DNA of 64,000 bases from JAZRYE01 sp045600585 (GTDB lineage: Bacteria > Bacillota_I > Bacilli_A > RFN20 > CAG-826): the NCBI GenBank assembly GCA_045600585.1, contig JAZRYE010000032.1:1-64000 (forward strand). Reading direction: 5' to 3'. The position numbers were made by a program, and so were the translations under genes. The number at the start of each line of letters is the position of its first letter. Within the stretch, counting starts at the first letter, position 1. The notes beneath the pieces are model-generated. The model was not told the origin of the DNA and searched no databases. It worked only from the letters and a program-made list of their open reading frames with translations. This document shows, piece by piece, positions 1 to 9,478 of the stretch.

Positions 1-2
1 GT

Positions 3-83
3 TTTGGGAAATTATTAATTAAGAAAAACATTAACGGTTCCTCCGAGGTTACAGTGAAGGAAGCTGTTTCTAAATGTCATTAA
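3..83 (+). CDS. Possible C-terminal end of a gene entering from the left
   Basis: Frame 3 stays open from the window edge to a TAA at 81-83, giving about 26 codons ending in ...VKEAVSKCH. A perfect hairpin with a T-run follows 17 bases later, as expected after a real plus-strand gene. The piece is too short to assign to a family, and the other two plus frames stop within 25 bases. It may equally be noncoding sequence before the terminator. Confidence 0.3.
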   Translation, partial: FGKLLIKKNINGSSEVTVKEAVSKCH

Positions 84-99
84 AAACAGTTTAGGTTTT

Positions 100-127
100 C
101 GAACAATCAAAGATTGTTCGTTTTTTT
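100..127 (+). terminator. Rho-independent terminator
   Basis: A 9-bp perfect stem (CGAACAATC / GATTGTTCG, 100-108 with 112-120) has a three-base loop and is followed by seven T. It would end plus-strand transcription entering from the left and faces the minus-strand terminator just beyond it. Confidence 0.8.
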
Positions 128-141
128 CCTCAAAAACGAAC

Positions 142-198
142 AAAAAAGAGCTATTCGACCCTCATCTATTTAAATGAGTTTTCGAACAGCCTCTTTTT
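142..198 (-). terminator. Terminator closing the 11-gene carbohydrate locus
   Basis: Read on the minus strand, AAAAAGAGGCT around 188-197 pairs with AGCTCTTTTTT around 142-152. There are inner pairs TTCGA with TCGAA and CTCAT with ATGAG, and the stem ends in a T-run. It lies 20 bases after the last lipoprotein gene, so it most likely ends the locus transcript. Confidence 0.75.
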
Positions 199-218
199 AG
201 ACTTTTTAAAGCATTTTC

Positions 219-2267
219 TTATGCTTCAAGTATTCTGAAGTTATCTAAATAGAAAGTGCCAGCAGAAGAGCCTTGAATGATTAAGAATCTGCCACTATCG
301 GATGAAGCGGTATACATATTTTGATCTAAGACGAATGTAGTCCAAGTATTTGCCTTAAGTGCTCCACCTTGATTTGCAAAGTTGCCGTTTTTACCATCGG
401 TTAAATTATTGACTGTTCCATTTGAGTTAACATGAACTGTTGAATAGATATCAAAGGCGACTTTCTTAGAGACGGAATCCTCGACTGCTTTAGTAAACGC
501 TTGTCCCATATATAAGGCAATGTAGCCATTACCTTTTGTGAATGTTAATGAAGAAGCACCATCGGTAGCAAAGTCACTACTATGTCCTTCATTAGTTAAT
601 TGAGTACTTCCTGGAAGAATGAAGAATCTATCATTTGTAATAGAAGAACCATTAAAATATTCAGAATAGTAATAATGGTTGCCATTTGAAATATCCACAC
701 TACCGTTTTCAAAGCTTAATTTTGATGGTCCAGTTTTCATAACATCATCTTCATTAAAGATAAATGAGTCGATATAGATATTAGAACCAGCAACATTACC
801 ACTATCAGGCTGTCCACCGAAGACGATGAAGTCTGTTGAATCATTATGGTTTTCATACATTGAACGTGTGAATGAGAACTTCTTGTAATATGTTTCAAGA
901 CCAAATCTCTTATCATTTTGTTCATAACAAACATTAGTTGCGTTAGTTCTATGTCTAAAATTGTTATTATGAATGCTTGATTTAGCTACAAATGTTAATG
1001 CTTTTGTGTTTGGATCAGAGAAAACATCATCTAAATATTCTTTTTTGATTTTCAAACCAAAATCTGATTTTGCATTGACTGTGAGTTTTAAAGCTCTTGA
1101 GCCCTTAACACCTTCATTTTCAACAATCTCAATTGAAGATAAATTGAGTGAACGACTAACATCAATAAAATCAGGAACAACATCATAGTCAAATGAATCT
1201 GAAGTAGCATCAATTAATGTTAATGAAACATTACTTGCAATGTTCCAGATGCCTTTATTTGCAATGACTTCTTCTCCATTTGCCCATTTATGAAGCGCTA
1301 ATGTCTTATGTTCTAATTCGTAAGGCTCACCATATCTAACAGTTTGAGTTCCTTCGAATCCTTCAAATGAAATGAAATATTCTTTACCAACTTTTTTAGG
1401 TGTTGCAACAACAATATCGGTATCACTATAAGTTAACGTTGCTTCATTCCAAGAAGTATCATATCCTTCAAGTTCTGGAGCTGCAGGTTTATTAACTGAT
1501 TCCCAAGTATCGTTATCAGTTGTATAAGAAACTAAGTCACCAATTTGATTACCTTCAAAATCAACGAATTTGATGTAATAAGGATGTAAGAAGATAGAAG
1601 CGGAAATAGTTAAATTACCAGGTTCAGTAACTCTGAAGTCCCAGCTAACGTCTTTTCCTTCAACTGAGAAATCTTTGACTTCTTGTGGGATTAGGCTATC
1701 TCTAATTTTTCCTTCTACGTCAATATCGTCTCTAGTGTATTTAACAACATCGCCAATTTGAGTTCCATTAGCCATAAATGTAATTGTAAATTCTTTAAGA
1801 TGATCATATTTTGCATTAACGACAATATTATCTAATTTTAATGAATAATCTTCCCAATAGACATCAGCCCAATCATGTCCAGGTGCAGCAGGTTCTCTAT
1901 CACTAGGAAGTTTTGAATTTTCGCCATTGATATCGTTAATTGTAAATGGAACATTTTCAACTAAAACACCTTGAGCTTTAAAAGATGCGTAATATGTAAT
2001 TGCATCGTATAAAGCGTTAACAGTAAAGGAACTTGTCTTTCCTTCAATTGAATAATCTTCCCAAGCTGAATTGTAGCCTTCTTTTTTAAAAATGTCAGGT
2101 TCTTGAGCTTCGATTTCACTTTGCAAAGTTGATTTTGTAAATTCAACTTTATAATCTTCTGCTAATTCTTGATGGAAAGTAACATAGAATTTGGATTCTT
2201 TGTTACATGAGAATAAGCAAGGGATAGCTATAGCTAAGGTTAATAATAATTTAGTATTTTTCATCAT
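219..2267 (-). CDS. Large surface lipoprotein, InlB-like repeats plus two beta-rich modules
   Basis: This 682-residue protein has a lipoprotein signal peptide with lipobox CLFSC, so it should be anchored outside the cell. Residues about 25-350 hold about five tandem repeats of 60-70 residues of the InlB B-repeat / Listeria-Bacteroides repeat type, alternating F-x-I-x-F starts with a W-rich end. Residues about 365-500 and 515-682 are two copies of a module ending in IYIDSF and FYLDNFRI. The same module occurs three times in the protein at 14703-16556. I infer a carbohydrate-binding or adhesive surface role; no catalytic motif is visible. GGAGG lies five bases before the first of two adjacent ATGs (2267, 2264). 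It is the last gene of the locus. Confidence 0.75.
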   Translation of the reverse strand: MMKNTKLLLTLAIAIPCLFSCNKESKFYVTFHQELAEDYKVEFTKSTLQSEIEAQEPDIFKKEGYNSAWEDYSIEGKTSSFTVNALYDAITYYASFKAQGVLVENVPFTINDINGENSKLPSDREPAAPGHDWADVYWEDYSLKLDNIVVNAKYDHLKEFTITFMANGTQIGDVVKYTRDDIDVEGKIRDSLIPQEVKDFSVEGKDVSWDFRVTEPGNLTISASIFLHPYYIKFVDFEGNQIGDLVSYTTDNDTWESVNKPAAPELEGYDTSWNEATLTYSDTDIVVATPKKVGKEYFISFEGFEGTQTVRYGEPYELEHKTLALHKWANGEEVIANKGIWNIASNVSLTLIDATSDSFDYDVVPDFIDVSRSLNLSSIEIVENEGVKGSRALKLTVNAKSDFGLKIKKEYLDDVFSDPNTKALTFVAKSSIHNNNFRHRTNATNVCYEQNDKRFGLETYYKKFSFTRSMYENHNDSTDFIVFGGQPDSGNVAGSNIYIDSFIFNEDDVMKTGPSKLSFENGSVDISNGNHYYYSEYFNGSSITNDRFFILPGSTQLTNEGHSSDFATDGASSLTFTKGNGYIALYMGQAFTKAVEDSVSKKVAFDIYSTVHVNSNGTVNNLTDGKNGNFANQGGALKANTWTTFVLDQNMYTASSDSGRFLIIQGSSAGTFYLDNFRILEA

Positions 2268-2276
2268 CGTTACCTC

Positions 2277-4313
2277 CTATTTACCCCAACGAAGTATGCC
2301 ACCGGATATACTCCAGTAATTGGCATCGAATCGTTCAAAGTTATTTCCACTACTAGCCATTTCATCATTCGAATAGTAACGAGTAATATCGCTGACAAGA
2401 AGGCATTCATTAAAATCGCCAAGATCAAATGGATGTCCTTGTACATCACAAATAAATTTGACAAATTCACCATTTTCTTTAGTATTTGATTCTGAATGAA
2501 TTAAAGGAATGTTAGAGTTAACAACAACATTCTTGTATGTTTCTTTAAATGAAATAGATAAGTTCTTTCTTTCACCACACATAGAGCCAAATACACCATA
2601 GTTTTTAGAAACAATTTTGCTCATATCTGCGATTTGTAAATCGAAGTAGCAGTTTCTAAAGTTGCAGTTAGACATAACGTTATTAGCAACTAAACCAGCA
2701 TTATAATTAGCGCTAATATAATCGTTACCAATATAAACGTTTTCTAAAATCGCGCCATTCAGATAGCAAGCTAATACTGGAGTATCATCTTTTCCAGTTT
2801 CGCGTCTAAATTGAATATTTTGAATGCCAATATTTTTAATCGTTCCACCATTACCAATGTTACCAAATAAGCCGCCTTCACCTAATGAGATGTTTTGGAT
2901 TGTATGACCACGGCCATCAAAAACACCAAGTAAACCAATGCTAGGATAATAATTATATGCATTACCCATAGTTCTTGTATTAGCGGAAAGTTGATAATAT
3001 TTATCGCCTTGTAAGCCATCAATGTCATTAGCAACAACATAATAGCCATCGAATTTATCATTCAATGATTTCAAATTGAAATATTCTAGATCTTCAACTG
3101 TCTTAACGATCTTTGAATATGTCTTCAATGTAACTTTAAAGCCGACTGTATCGTTATAAACGATATATTGATTAGATTCTACATCGTTATTAACAAAGTC
3201 TCTAACAACTGGTAAACCAAGAATCTTACCGTCTTTAACTTCGTATTCAGTTTCTCCGTCAACACTGGTTGCTTTAGTAATTGTTTTGTTTGAGAAATCT
3301 TTAAAGATGACATCAGTTGGTAATAAACATCCAACTGCGTCAGTTTCAATTGTTTCTCCTTTATAAGTGAATACAGATTTATTGTTATAAATATCGAAAG
3401 TCTTAACTACTGTATTATCTTCGTTATTATAGGTAACAATATATTTAGCAGAACCAACAATGGAAGTTGATGTGATTTTATGTGTAACTGAATCATATGA
3501 AACAGCGTTATCATCGTTAACAAAATCAATCGTCAATGAAGGTGATTCAACTTTAGTTCCATTGATAACAACACCAAATTCACTAGGAACAAATTCAGTT
3601 AGGAAGACTTCTTCATCAATTTGACCTACGGAATATAGGTAAATATCGTTAGTTTCCACCCCGTTTGCATCTTTCATGTAAATTATTACATTGTCTTTGA
3701 TAACGATTTCGATTGTGGCAGAAATTGCGTTAATAGAGAAGAATGAACCTTCTACTGTAAGATAAACAACACCATTGCTCTTTGGAACAAATAAGTTTCC
3801 GTTCATTTCTGCGATTGCTGGATCAGAAACTTTAAATGTTGGTTCAAATTCGTAATAGTCATTATTGAATTTAATAATTGGTTCTACTTCAAATGATGTA
3901 GACATATCAATTTGAATTGATTTATCAGCAATATTTTTTAATTCAATTGTTGGAACATTGTCTTTTAATTCAACGTTGATTTTGCATCTAGCAATTGATT
4001 TGCCATAAACTGCTTTAATTTCTGCAGTACCTGGTTTCAATGCTTTAATAAAACCATTTTCATTAACAGTTGCAACTGATTCATCGGTACTAGAGTAAAC
4101 GAGTTCAGTATCATTGTTACCACCAGATAATGTCGCTCCGATTAAGAAAGTATCGCCAACACACATTGATAAAGAATTGTTAGTCAATGTAATTGATGTT
4201 GCTTCATCAACATTACCTTGAGAGTTCTCTTTATTACATCCGGTTAAAAGCATTGAGCTAGATGCAAGTGTAAGAGCTAAAACTGATACAAATAATTTAT
4301 TCATTTTCTTCAT
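2277..4313 (-). CDS. Surface lipoprotein with Big_2 domain and GLUG-like repeats
   Basis: 678 residues with a lipoprotein signal (lipobox LLTGC). Residues about 40-115 form a bacterial Ig-like Big_2 domain, recognisable by S-S-T-D-E-S-V-A-T-V and G-F-I-K-A-L-K-P-G-T-A-E-I. The middle is beta-rich and not recognised. Residues about 460-580 contain FDGRGHTIQNIS, GGLFGNIGNGG and TIKNIGIQNI, a GLUG-type or beta-helix pattern found in surface adhesins. AGGAGG sits eight bases before the ATG. The gene lies between the DUF4838 lipoprotein and the module-bearing lipoprotein with gaps of 9-12 bases, so it is co-transcribed with them. A glycan-adhesion role is inference. Confidence 0.75.
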   Translation of the reverse strand: MKKMNKLFVSVLALTLASSSMLLTGCNKENSQGNVDEATSITLTNNSLSMCVGDTFLIGATLSGGNNDTELVYSSTDESVATVNENGFIKALKPGTAEIKAVYGKSIARCKINVELKDNVPTIELKNIADKSIQIDMSTSFEVEPIIKFNNDYYEFEPTFKVSDPAIAEMNGNLFVPKSNGVVYLTVEGSFFSINAISATIEIVIKDNVIIYMKDANGVETNDIYLYSVGQIDEEVFLTEFVPSEFGVVINGTKVESPSLTIDFVNDDNAVSYDSVTHKITSTSIVGSAKYIVTYNNEDNTVVKTFDIYNNKSVFTYKGETIETDAVGCLLPTDVIFKDFSNKTITKATSVDGETEYEVKDGKILGLPVVRDFVNNDVESNQYIVYNDTVGFKVTLKTYSKIVKTVEDLEYFNLKSLNDKFDGYYVVANDIDGLQGDKYYQLSANTRTMGNAYNYYPSIGLLGVFDGRGHTIQNISLGEGGLFGNIGNGGTIKNIGIQNIQFRRETGKDDTPVLACYLNGAILENVYIGNDYISANYNAGLVANNVMSNCNFRNCYFDLQIADMSKIVSKNYGVFGSMCGERKNLSISFKETYKNVVVNSNIPLIHSESNTKENGEFVKFICDVQGHPFDLGDFNECLLVSDITRYYSNDEMASSGNNFERFDANYWSISGGILRWGK

Positions 4314-4325
4314 TGTTTTAGCCTC

Positions 4326-6359
4326 CTAGAGTGTTTTCTTCCAGCCATCAACAATTGATAAGACTGTTGAGCCAGCTTCTTTAATTTGCATGTTTTGTAA
4401 GCTGAGTAAATCAATATCTTCATATAAGCGGTCTAAGATTTCCATTTTTCTATCAAATGTAATCTTGCCACTATGGAGATCTAAAATGATGTATAAGTAA
4501 TTGAATGCTTCAGCTTCAATGTGCTTGTAAAGTTCTTTATATAACTTAGGGTTAGTATTTTCGAGCTTTTTAATTGCTAATTTTGCATGGTCTGCTTTAG
4601 CAATGAAATTTTCTAATGTTGTTAATGGGAAATAATCAGGATATCTAACAGCATTGTAGCAACTTCTGTTTTGAGATAAATCTGGGTGATCTCTTAAAAG
4701 TTCAGCGTTATGAACACGAATAAGATCAAATAATTCTCTCATTTCGTATTGAGCATCACCGAATACTGCACGGAAATAATCCTTCATTAATTCTTCTTGA
4801 TTTAATGTTGTATCCCAAGCAAGTTTAGAATCTAAATAGCCTTTTAAACCATTCCAGTTAGTTCCATATGTTCCACAGAACTCTTGTGCTTCGCCGAAGA
4901 ACATATCTAATCGCTTAGAAGCGACATAGTTATACATTTCTTGGGTATAGAAATCGAATGTATCGTAGAAATACATTAATAGCGAGAAGTTTGTTTCATA
5001 TGTCCAATAATACATGAAATCAGAAATTGATTCCCAAGCATCGAATGCATCTTTACCCATTTGGTTATCTGGGTGAAAGAAGCTCTTTTGATAGTCAATA
5101 ATATTGATTTCAGCAAAGTAAACACCAACGTTACTTCTTAATTTAACTTCTGGATATGTTGGTTGCCAATTGCCTTCAGCGTCTTTATATGCTGGAGCAG
5201 GTTCATAAGCATTGTATGCGAAATAGATAATATGGAAGTCATCTCTTTTATATTGAGCGTTTTCTTCTTTATTCATCCATTCTTCAACAAGTGCACCGAC
5301 ATCGTTAACGAAAACGTTTAACGGTCCAGCTTGTGCACCATATTTTTCACTTTGAGCAGTACATGTAGGACATTCACAAGTATTAAAGTTATCTTCCATT
5401 GTGAAAGTGATAACATTCATATCTGGATAGTCTTCAGGGAGGAAGCGCATACAAGAGAATTCAATCTTCTTGGCAACTTCTTCAACGAGTGCTTTTCTTT
5501 CTTCGGCATCACCATGTGCTGTATAACATAATTGTTCTTTGCCTCTTGAGCATTTATCAGAGAACCACTTTGGATGCTCACTTCCCCATACATCCCATGG
5601 GATATATGTATTTGTGTTTGTTGAAGTAGCGCTTTGTGAAGAGTAATCATAAAGTCTAAAGACTGGCATGAAATGATAGCCACGTCCTTTTTCCATTCTC
5701 ATACGATAACCGAAATTAGAATAATCATAGTTAGATGATCCTGGATTATGATAGCCAAATCCATTAGCTCTTAAGCCAATATCAGGAATATCTTTAATGT
5801 TATAGTTACGTAGCTTAACATCCTTTAAGTCTTTATCAATTTCATAATAACCAGGTGTGTATTGGTTATAGTTAAATGTAACTTTTAAGAAATCATAAAC
5901 ACTATAAAGAGTTCCACTATCTAAAGCACCAGTGATAAAGATATTGTCACCTTTAGTAACGACACGACATCCATCAGTGCCAAGTTCTTCATATTCAGCA
6001 TCGATTCCACTATCTTTGAACATTTGTGTATGTCCAATAGAAATATAGTGATTTAAAGTTGATAAATCATCAAAGTCATCATCTTCATAAGTGAATAATT
6101 CAACACCAGTTGCAATCTTGAAGAAATAAGAAAGTTCTTCACGAGCAGTTCTTTCCTTTGGTGTTGCACCATCTGGAATAACAACTTTGTAATCGGTTTC
6201 ACCGTTTCTTACTAAATATTTATCGGTTTCAGGAGCAGTAAAATCATGTGTTCCGACAAAGAGAAGTTCTTTTTCTTCAATTACTGATTTCCCACAGGAA
6301 GTGAATAAATAAGAACATACAGTGCCAAGAGCAATTAATCCAATAAGATTCTTTTTCAT
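4326..6359 (-). CDS. DUF4838 lipoprotein, putative glycoside hydrolase
   Basis: 677 residues, lipobox LFTSC, so it is a predicted extracellular lipoprotein. The N-terminal third (VIPDGATPKERTAREELSYF) is the alpha/beta domain that precedes TIM barrels in GH67/GH20-like enzymes. The following barrel carries the DUF4838 cysteine cluster C-E-C-P-T-C near residue 325 and the MEDN segment before it. DUF4838 proteins are widespread in polysaccharide-degrading bacteria and resemble alpha-glucuronidases, but their activity is not generally established. In this locus it is a candidate for trimming acidic side groups from pectic glycans outside the cell. AAGGAGG stands nine bases before the ATG. Confidence 0.75.
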   Translation of the reverse strand: MKKNLIGLIALGTVCSYLFTSCGKSVIEEKELLFVGTHDFTAPETDKYLVRNGETDYKVVIPDGATPKERTAREELSYFFKIATGVELFTYEDDDFDDLSTLNHYISIGHTQMFKDSGIDAEYEELGTDGCRVVTKGDNIFITGALDSGTLYSVYDFLKVTFNYNQYTPGYYEIDKDLKDVKLRNYNIKDIPDIGLRANGFGYHNPGSSNYDYSNFGYRMRMEKGRGYHFMPVFRLYDYSSQSATSTNTNTYIPWDVWGSEHPKWFSDKCSRGKEQLCYTAHGDAEERKALVEEVAKKIEFSCMRFLPEDYPDMNVITFTMEDNFNTCECPTCTAQSEKYGAQAGPLNVFVNDVGALVEEWMNKEENAQYKRDDFHIIYFAYNAYEPAPAYKDAEGNWQPTYPEVKLRSNVGVYFAEINIIDYQKSFFHPDNQMGKDAFDAWESISDFMYYWTYETNFSLLMYFYDTFDFYTQEMYNYVASKRLDMFFGEAQEFCGTYGTNWNGLKGYLDSKLAWDTTLNQEELMKDYFRAVFGDAQYEMRELFDLIRVHNAELLRDHPDLSQNRSCYNAVRYPDYFPLTTLENFIAKADHAKLAIKKLENTNPKLYKELYKHIEAEAFNYLYIILDLHSGKITFDRKMEILDRLYEDIDLLSLQNMQIKEAGSTVLSIVDGWKKTL

Positions 6360-6373
6360 TCTTCATGCCCTCC

Positions 6374-9300
6374 TTATTTAACTCTTACTATGTAAGAAGC
6401 TGAACTTACATTGAAGTTAGCGTCTTTTGCATAGTAAACAATATGCCAATCGCCTTTTTCAGTAGGAGTAAATTTCTTACCTGTTAAAGCGATAATTTCA
6501 TTAGTTGGAGAAATAGCATACATTGTGACAGTAACAGCACTTTCATCGCTGACTGTATATCCACGGAGCGTGACTTCTTCGCCTAACTTAATAGTATCGA
6601 CAGTGTTATTAGTAGCACCATTAATGCTAATTACTGGGGCTTCGTTATCATCTACATAGATAATTTCTGTAATGCTTGTAGAATTAAAGAATTGATCGGT
6701 ATAAGAATAGCTGATGAGATAAACGCCATGTTTATCAAGTAAGACATCGAATTCTCTTCTTACATCTTGAGTTCCGTCGAGCTTGACTCCATCTGTAGAA
6801 GAAACAACAACTGCATCACTATTTGGAGCATCAACATTTGTCTTATAAGTTACTCTAACCTTTTGGTTATTTACTAAATATGGAGTTAAAACGTCAACGC
6901 AAGAAGTTCTACCAATTGTAATAGTTGAATTGATATTTCTTTGACCTTTTAATTTTGTATAGCTAATTTGTGCATTAGTGAAGTCACCACCAGCAGCATC
7001 ACTAGATAATACTTGGTTATTAAGTTGTTTCATAGCAAAGAGAGGTGTCTTTTCTAAACCTGGTTCCATAACTGCACCAGTAACTTCAAATGACAAGTAG
7101 AACTTATCATTTCTGAATGGATTCTTAACTGGAATAGCAACACCGTTACCAACAGCTAAGTTTTTATTAACAGCGTCGTATGCAATTGAGAATGTATCAG
7201 TTACACCAATTTCGCCATTGATGCCATTGCACATAAATGAAAGGATTGTTCCGTTATAGAAGAATGTGATTTCAAAGTCATTATCTACACCTTCATAATC
7301 TTTCATGACGAGCTTGACTGATCTAAATGCTGTTTTAGTTTCGAATAAGACTTCGCATCTGAATAAGTCAAATGATAATGGATTGATGAATTCACTCTTG
7401 AAGTTACCATTAGATGTAGCAGAGAACAATACACCATCAAATGAGTTAGAACTATCTAATGTTCCAACGAAATAATTTGAGAAATTGATATTTCCATAGA
7501 AATCAACATCAACTACCGGAATTTGTTCAGATTCGAAAACAGTAGCGCCATTATATATGTATTTAAATTGAACGCTATTGCTTGCTGTGATTTCAAATTC
7601 TTTAGGATCGATTTTTGTATCGTATGCACCATCATCATTTTTGATATAAACTTCACCATCAACAAATGTTGGAGTGTCTTTATCACAAAGAACTACCAAG
7701 TTGTTATCGAGTGAATGTTTAGCATCTCTAATAAAGTATTTAGGGAATAATTTAGTATTTAAATATGTATTAGAAGATGGTAATGAATTGAATTCAAATT
7801 CTTGAACGCGACGACATGCGATATCACCATAAGTAACACGGATTGTATATTGGCCTGCATATTTAAGGAATAACTCCATATTATCTAAGTCAATATCAAC
7901 ACTTTCATAATTCTTTGCGTTAATAGCGGTTACTTTGCAGTATTTGCCTTCGTTATAACCAGAAACTACTGGTTTAGCAAATGTTACTAAAGAGCCAGCA
8001 TCAGCACTACTAATAGGGTTGAAATCTAAAGAAACAATCTTATTATCTTTTGCTGAAATTGAGTTGCAAGTAACCGTTCTAGTTGCTACATTACCGTATG
8101 TATCTCTTGCTGAATAAACAATTGTGTATTTACCAACAAATGTTGGAGTGAATTTGCCATCAGTAACAGGGATAAATCTTTGGTTATTTGTTTGATAATC
8201 GTAATAAACTTGAGCAGTAACTTCTCCATATAAATGTGGATCAGCTGCTTTAGCACCAAATAATGTAAATGGCTCACCATTTGCAATATAGAAGTTATCA
8301 GCGTTATTAGTTAATGTGATAACTGGAGCTTTTTCATCAAAAGCATAGTTAGAATTAAGTTCAGCGCCTTTTTTGCCATAAATTTCACTGATTTCAAAAT
8401 AGCCAAGTGATTCTTTATAGCCTTCACATCTCATTGAGAGAATGACTTCACCTGTAGTAAATCCTTTAAATAAATTATTAGAATAAATAGCAGGTTCATC
8501 TAAGTCAGTGACAAGATGTAATGATCTATGTTGAACATAAATTGATTTTTTAGCAGCGTTATAGAAAACAGAGAATCCTCTATTATCACTATTAGCGATA
8601 TCAGGATTATATTTAGTACCATTAATACCAGTAGAACCAGGAACTGTATCTAAGCATGAACCCCATGCTCTATTTACGTTATGTAAAAAGTAAGTAACAC
8701 CTTCATAGGAAATTGTCTTGCTGGATTTATTTGTTAAATCGATACCAGAAGGAATTTGTCCATAAGCATTAGCCATAACATATGGTTGCATTCTATGGGT
8801 TGAAGGGTTTGTGTCGTTATATGTATTTAAGATTTCAACATAATTTGTTTCATCATAAAAGTCAGTTAAACGAATAATTGTAGAAGTAACGTCAATACTG
8901 ACATGGTTTGCAAGTTCTGATGATTGACGTGTGTAATATTTAATTAAAGGCGTTGATAAATCAGCTTTTGAAATATCAATTGCTTGGTTATATGTCCAAG
9001 TATCGCCTTCAGCAAGCCAAGTGACAATACCACCTGTTGGATTATTAGCTTCACATACGATTTGATCAACATATTCACTTGAAGAAGCTTCTTTAACAAC
9101 AGAATAAGCTTTTTGATAAGCATAGATTTTTTCAGTGGCTTCAATAACTTTATCGCTTTGTTTTGAAATATAGACTACATCGTATTCGCCTGTTTGATTC
9201 AATCTAAATTTTGTTCCACTCTTTTGGCTTCCGTCAGGGAATCTAACGTAGAAGTCGGAACAAATATAAACTTTATTATTATAAACAATGTCTTTTGGTG

Positions 9301-9478
9301 AAACGCTTACTTCTTCGTCGAGATAGTAATAAGTTTTTGTTAATGGATTTTCTACTTCTCCAACATATGTTGCATTAGCCTCATAAGGAGTGCGATTTGC
9401 AACAAATGGAAGAACAGCAAGAGCTGAGCCTAATAAGGAACAGCAGATAATTGGAATGAGAATTTTTCTTTTTTTCAT
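6374..9478 (-). CDS. Giant secreted Ig-like protein of the carbohydrate locus
   Basis: 1034 residues with an N-terminal signal peptide (KKRKILIPIICCSLLG..., probable cleavage near residue 35) but no clear lipobox, LPXTG or C-terminal membrane anchor. Two Ig/cadherin-like repeats are visible. One is at about 380-475 (DEKAPVITLTNN ... YTIVYSARDTYGN) and one at the C-terminus, about 940-1034 (DDNEAPVISING ... WHIVYYAKDANFN). Residues about 150-380 and 660-830 look like beta-sandwich lectin-like regions, but I cannot assign a family. The start codon overlaps the permease stop (TAATG) with GGAGG 12 bases upstream, indicating coupling to the transporter. It is probably a substrate-capturing surface protein. 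Confidence 0.7.
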   Translation of the reverse strand: MKKRKILIPIICCSLLGSALAVLPFVANRTPYEANATYVGEVENPLTKTYYYLDEEVSVSPKDIVYNNKVYICSDFYVRFPDGSQKSGTKFRLNQTGEYDVVYISKQSDKVIEATEKIYAYQKAYSVVKEASSSEYVDQIVCEANNPTGGIVTWLAEGDTWTYNQAIDISKADLSTPLIKYYTRQSSELANHVSIDVTSTIIRLTDFYDETNYVEILNTYNDTNPSTHRMQPYVMANAYGQIPSGIDLTNKSSKTISYEGVTYFLHNVNRAWGSCLDTVPGSTGINGTKYNPDIANSDNRGFSVFYNAAKKSIYVQHRSLHLVTDLDEPAIYSNNLFKGFTTGEVILSMRCEGYKESLGYFEISEIYGKKGAELNSNYAFDEKAPVITLTNNADNFYIANGEPFTLFGAKAADPHLYGEVTAQVYYDYQTNNQRFIPVTDGKFTPTFVGKYTIVYSARDTYGNVATRTVTCNSISAKDNKIVSLDFNPISSADAGSLVTFAKPVVSGYNEGKYCKVTAINAKNYESVDIDLDNMELFLKYAGQYTIRVTYGDIACRRVQEFEFNSLPSSNTYLNTKLFPKYFIRDAKHSLDNNLVVLCDKDTPTFVDGEVYIKNDDGAYDTKIDPKEFEITASNSVQFKYIYNGATVFESEQIPVVDVDFYGNINFSNYFVGTLDSSNSFDGVLFSATSNGNFKSEFINPLSFDLFRCEVLFETKTAFRSVKLVMKDYEGVDNDFEITFFYNGTILSFMCNGINGEIGVTDTFSIAYDAVNKNLAVGNGVAIPVKNPFRNDKFYLSFEVTGAVMEPGLEKTPLFAMKQLNNQVLSSDAAGGDFTNAQISYTKLKGQRNINSTITIGRTSCVDVLTPYLVNNQKVRVTYKTNVDAPNSDAVVVSSTDGVKLDGTQDVRREFDVLLDKHGVYLISYSYTDQFFNSTSITEIIYVDDNEAPVISINGATNNTVDTIKLGEEVTLRGYTVSDESAVTVTMYAISPTNEIIALTGKKFTPTEKGDWHIVYYAKDANFNVSSASYIVRVK

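Noticed and set aside
737..934. Short frames antisense or out of frame inside the large lipoprotein genes
   Set aside because: They lie wholly inside longer genes with signal peptides and domains, have no ribosome sites, and show low-complexity composition typical of shadow frames.
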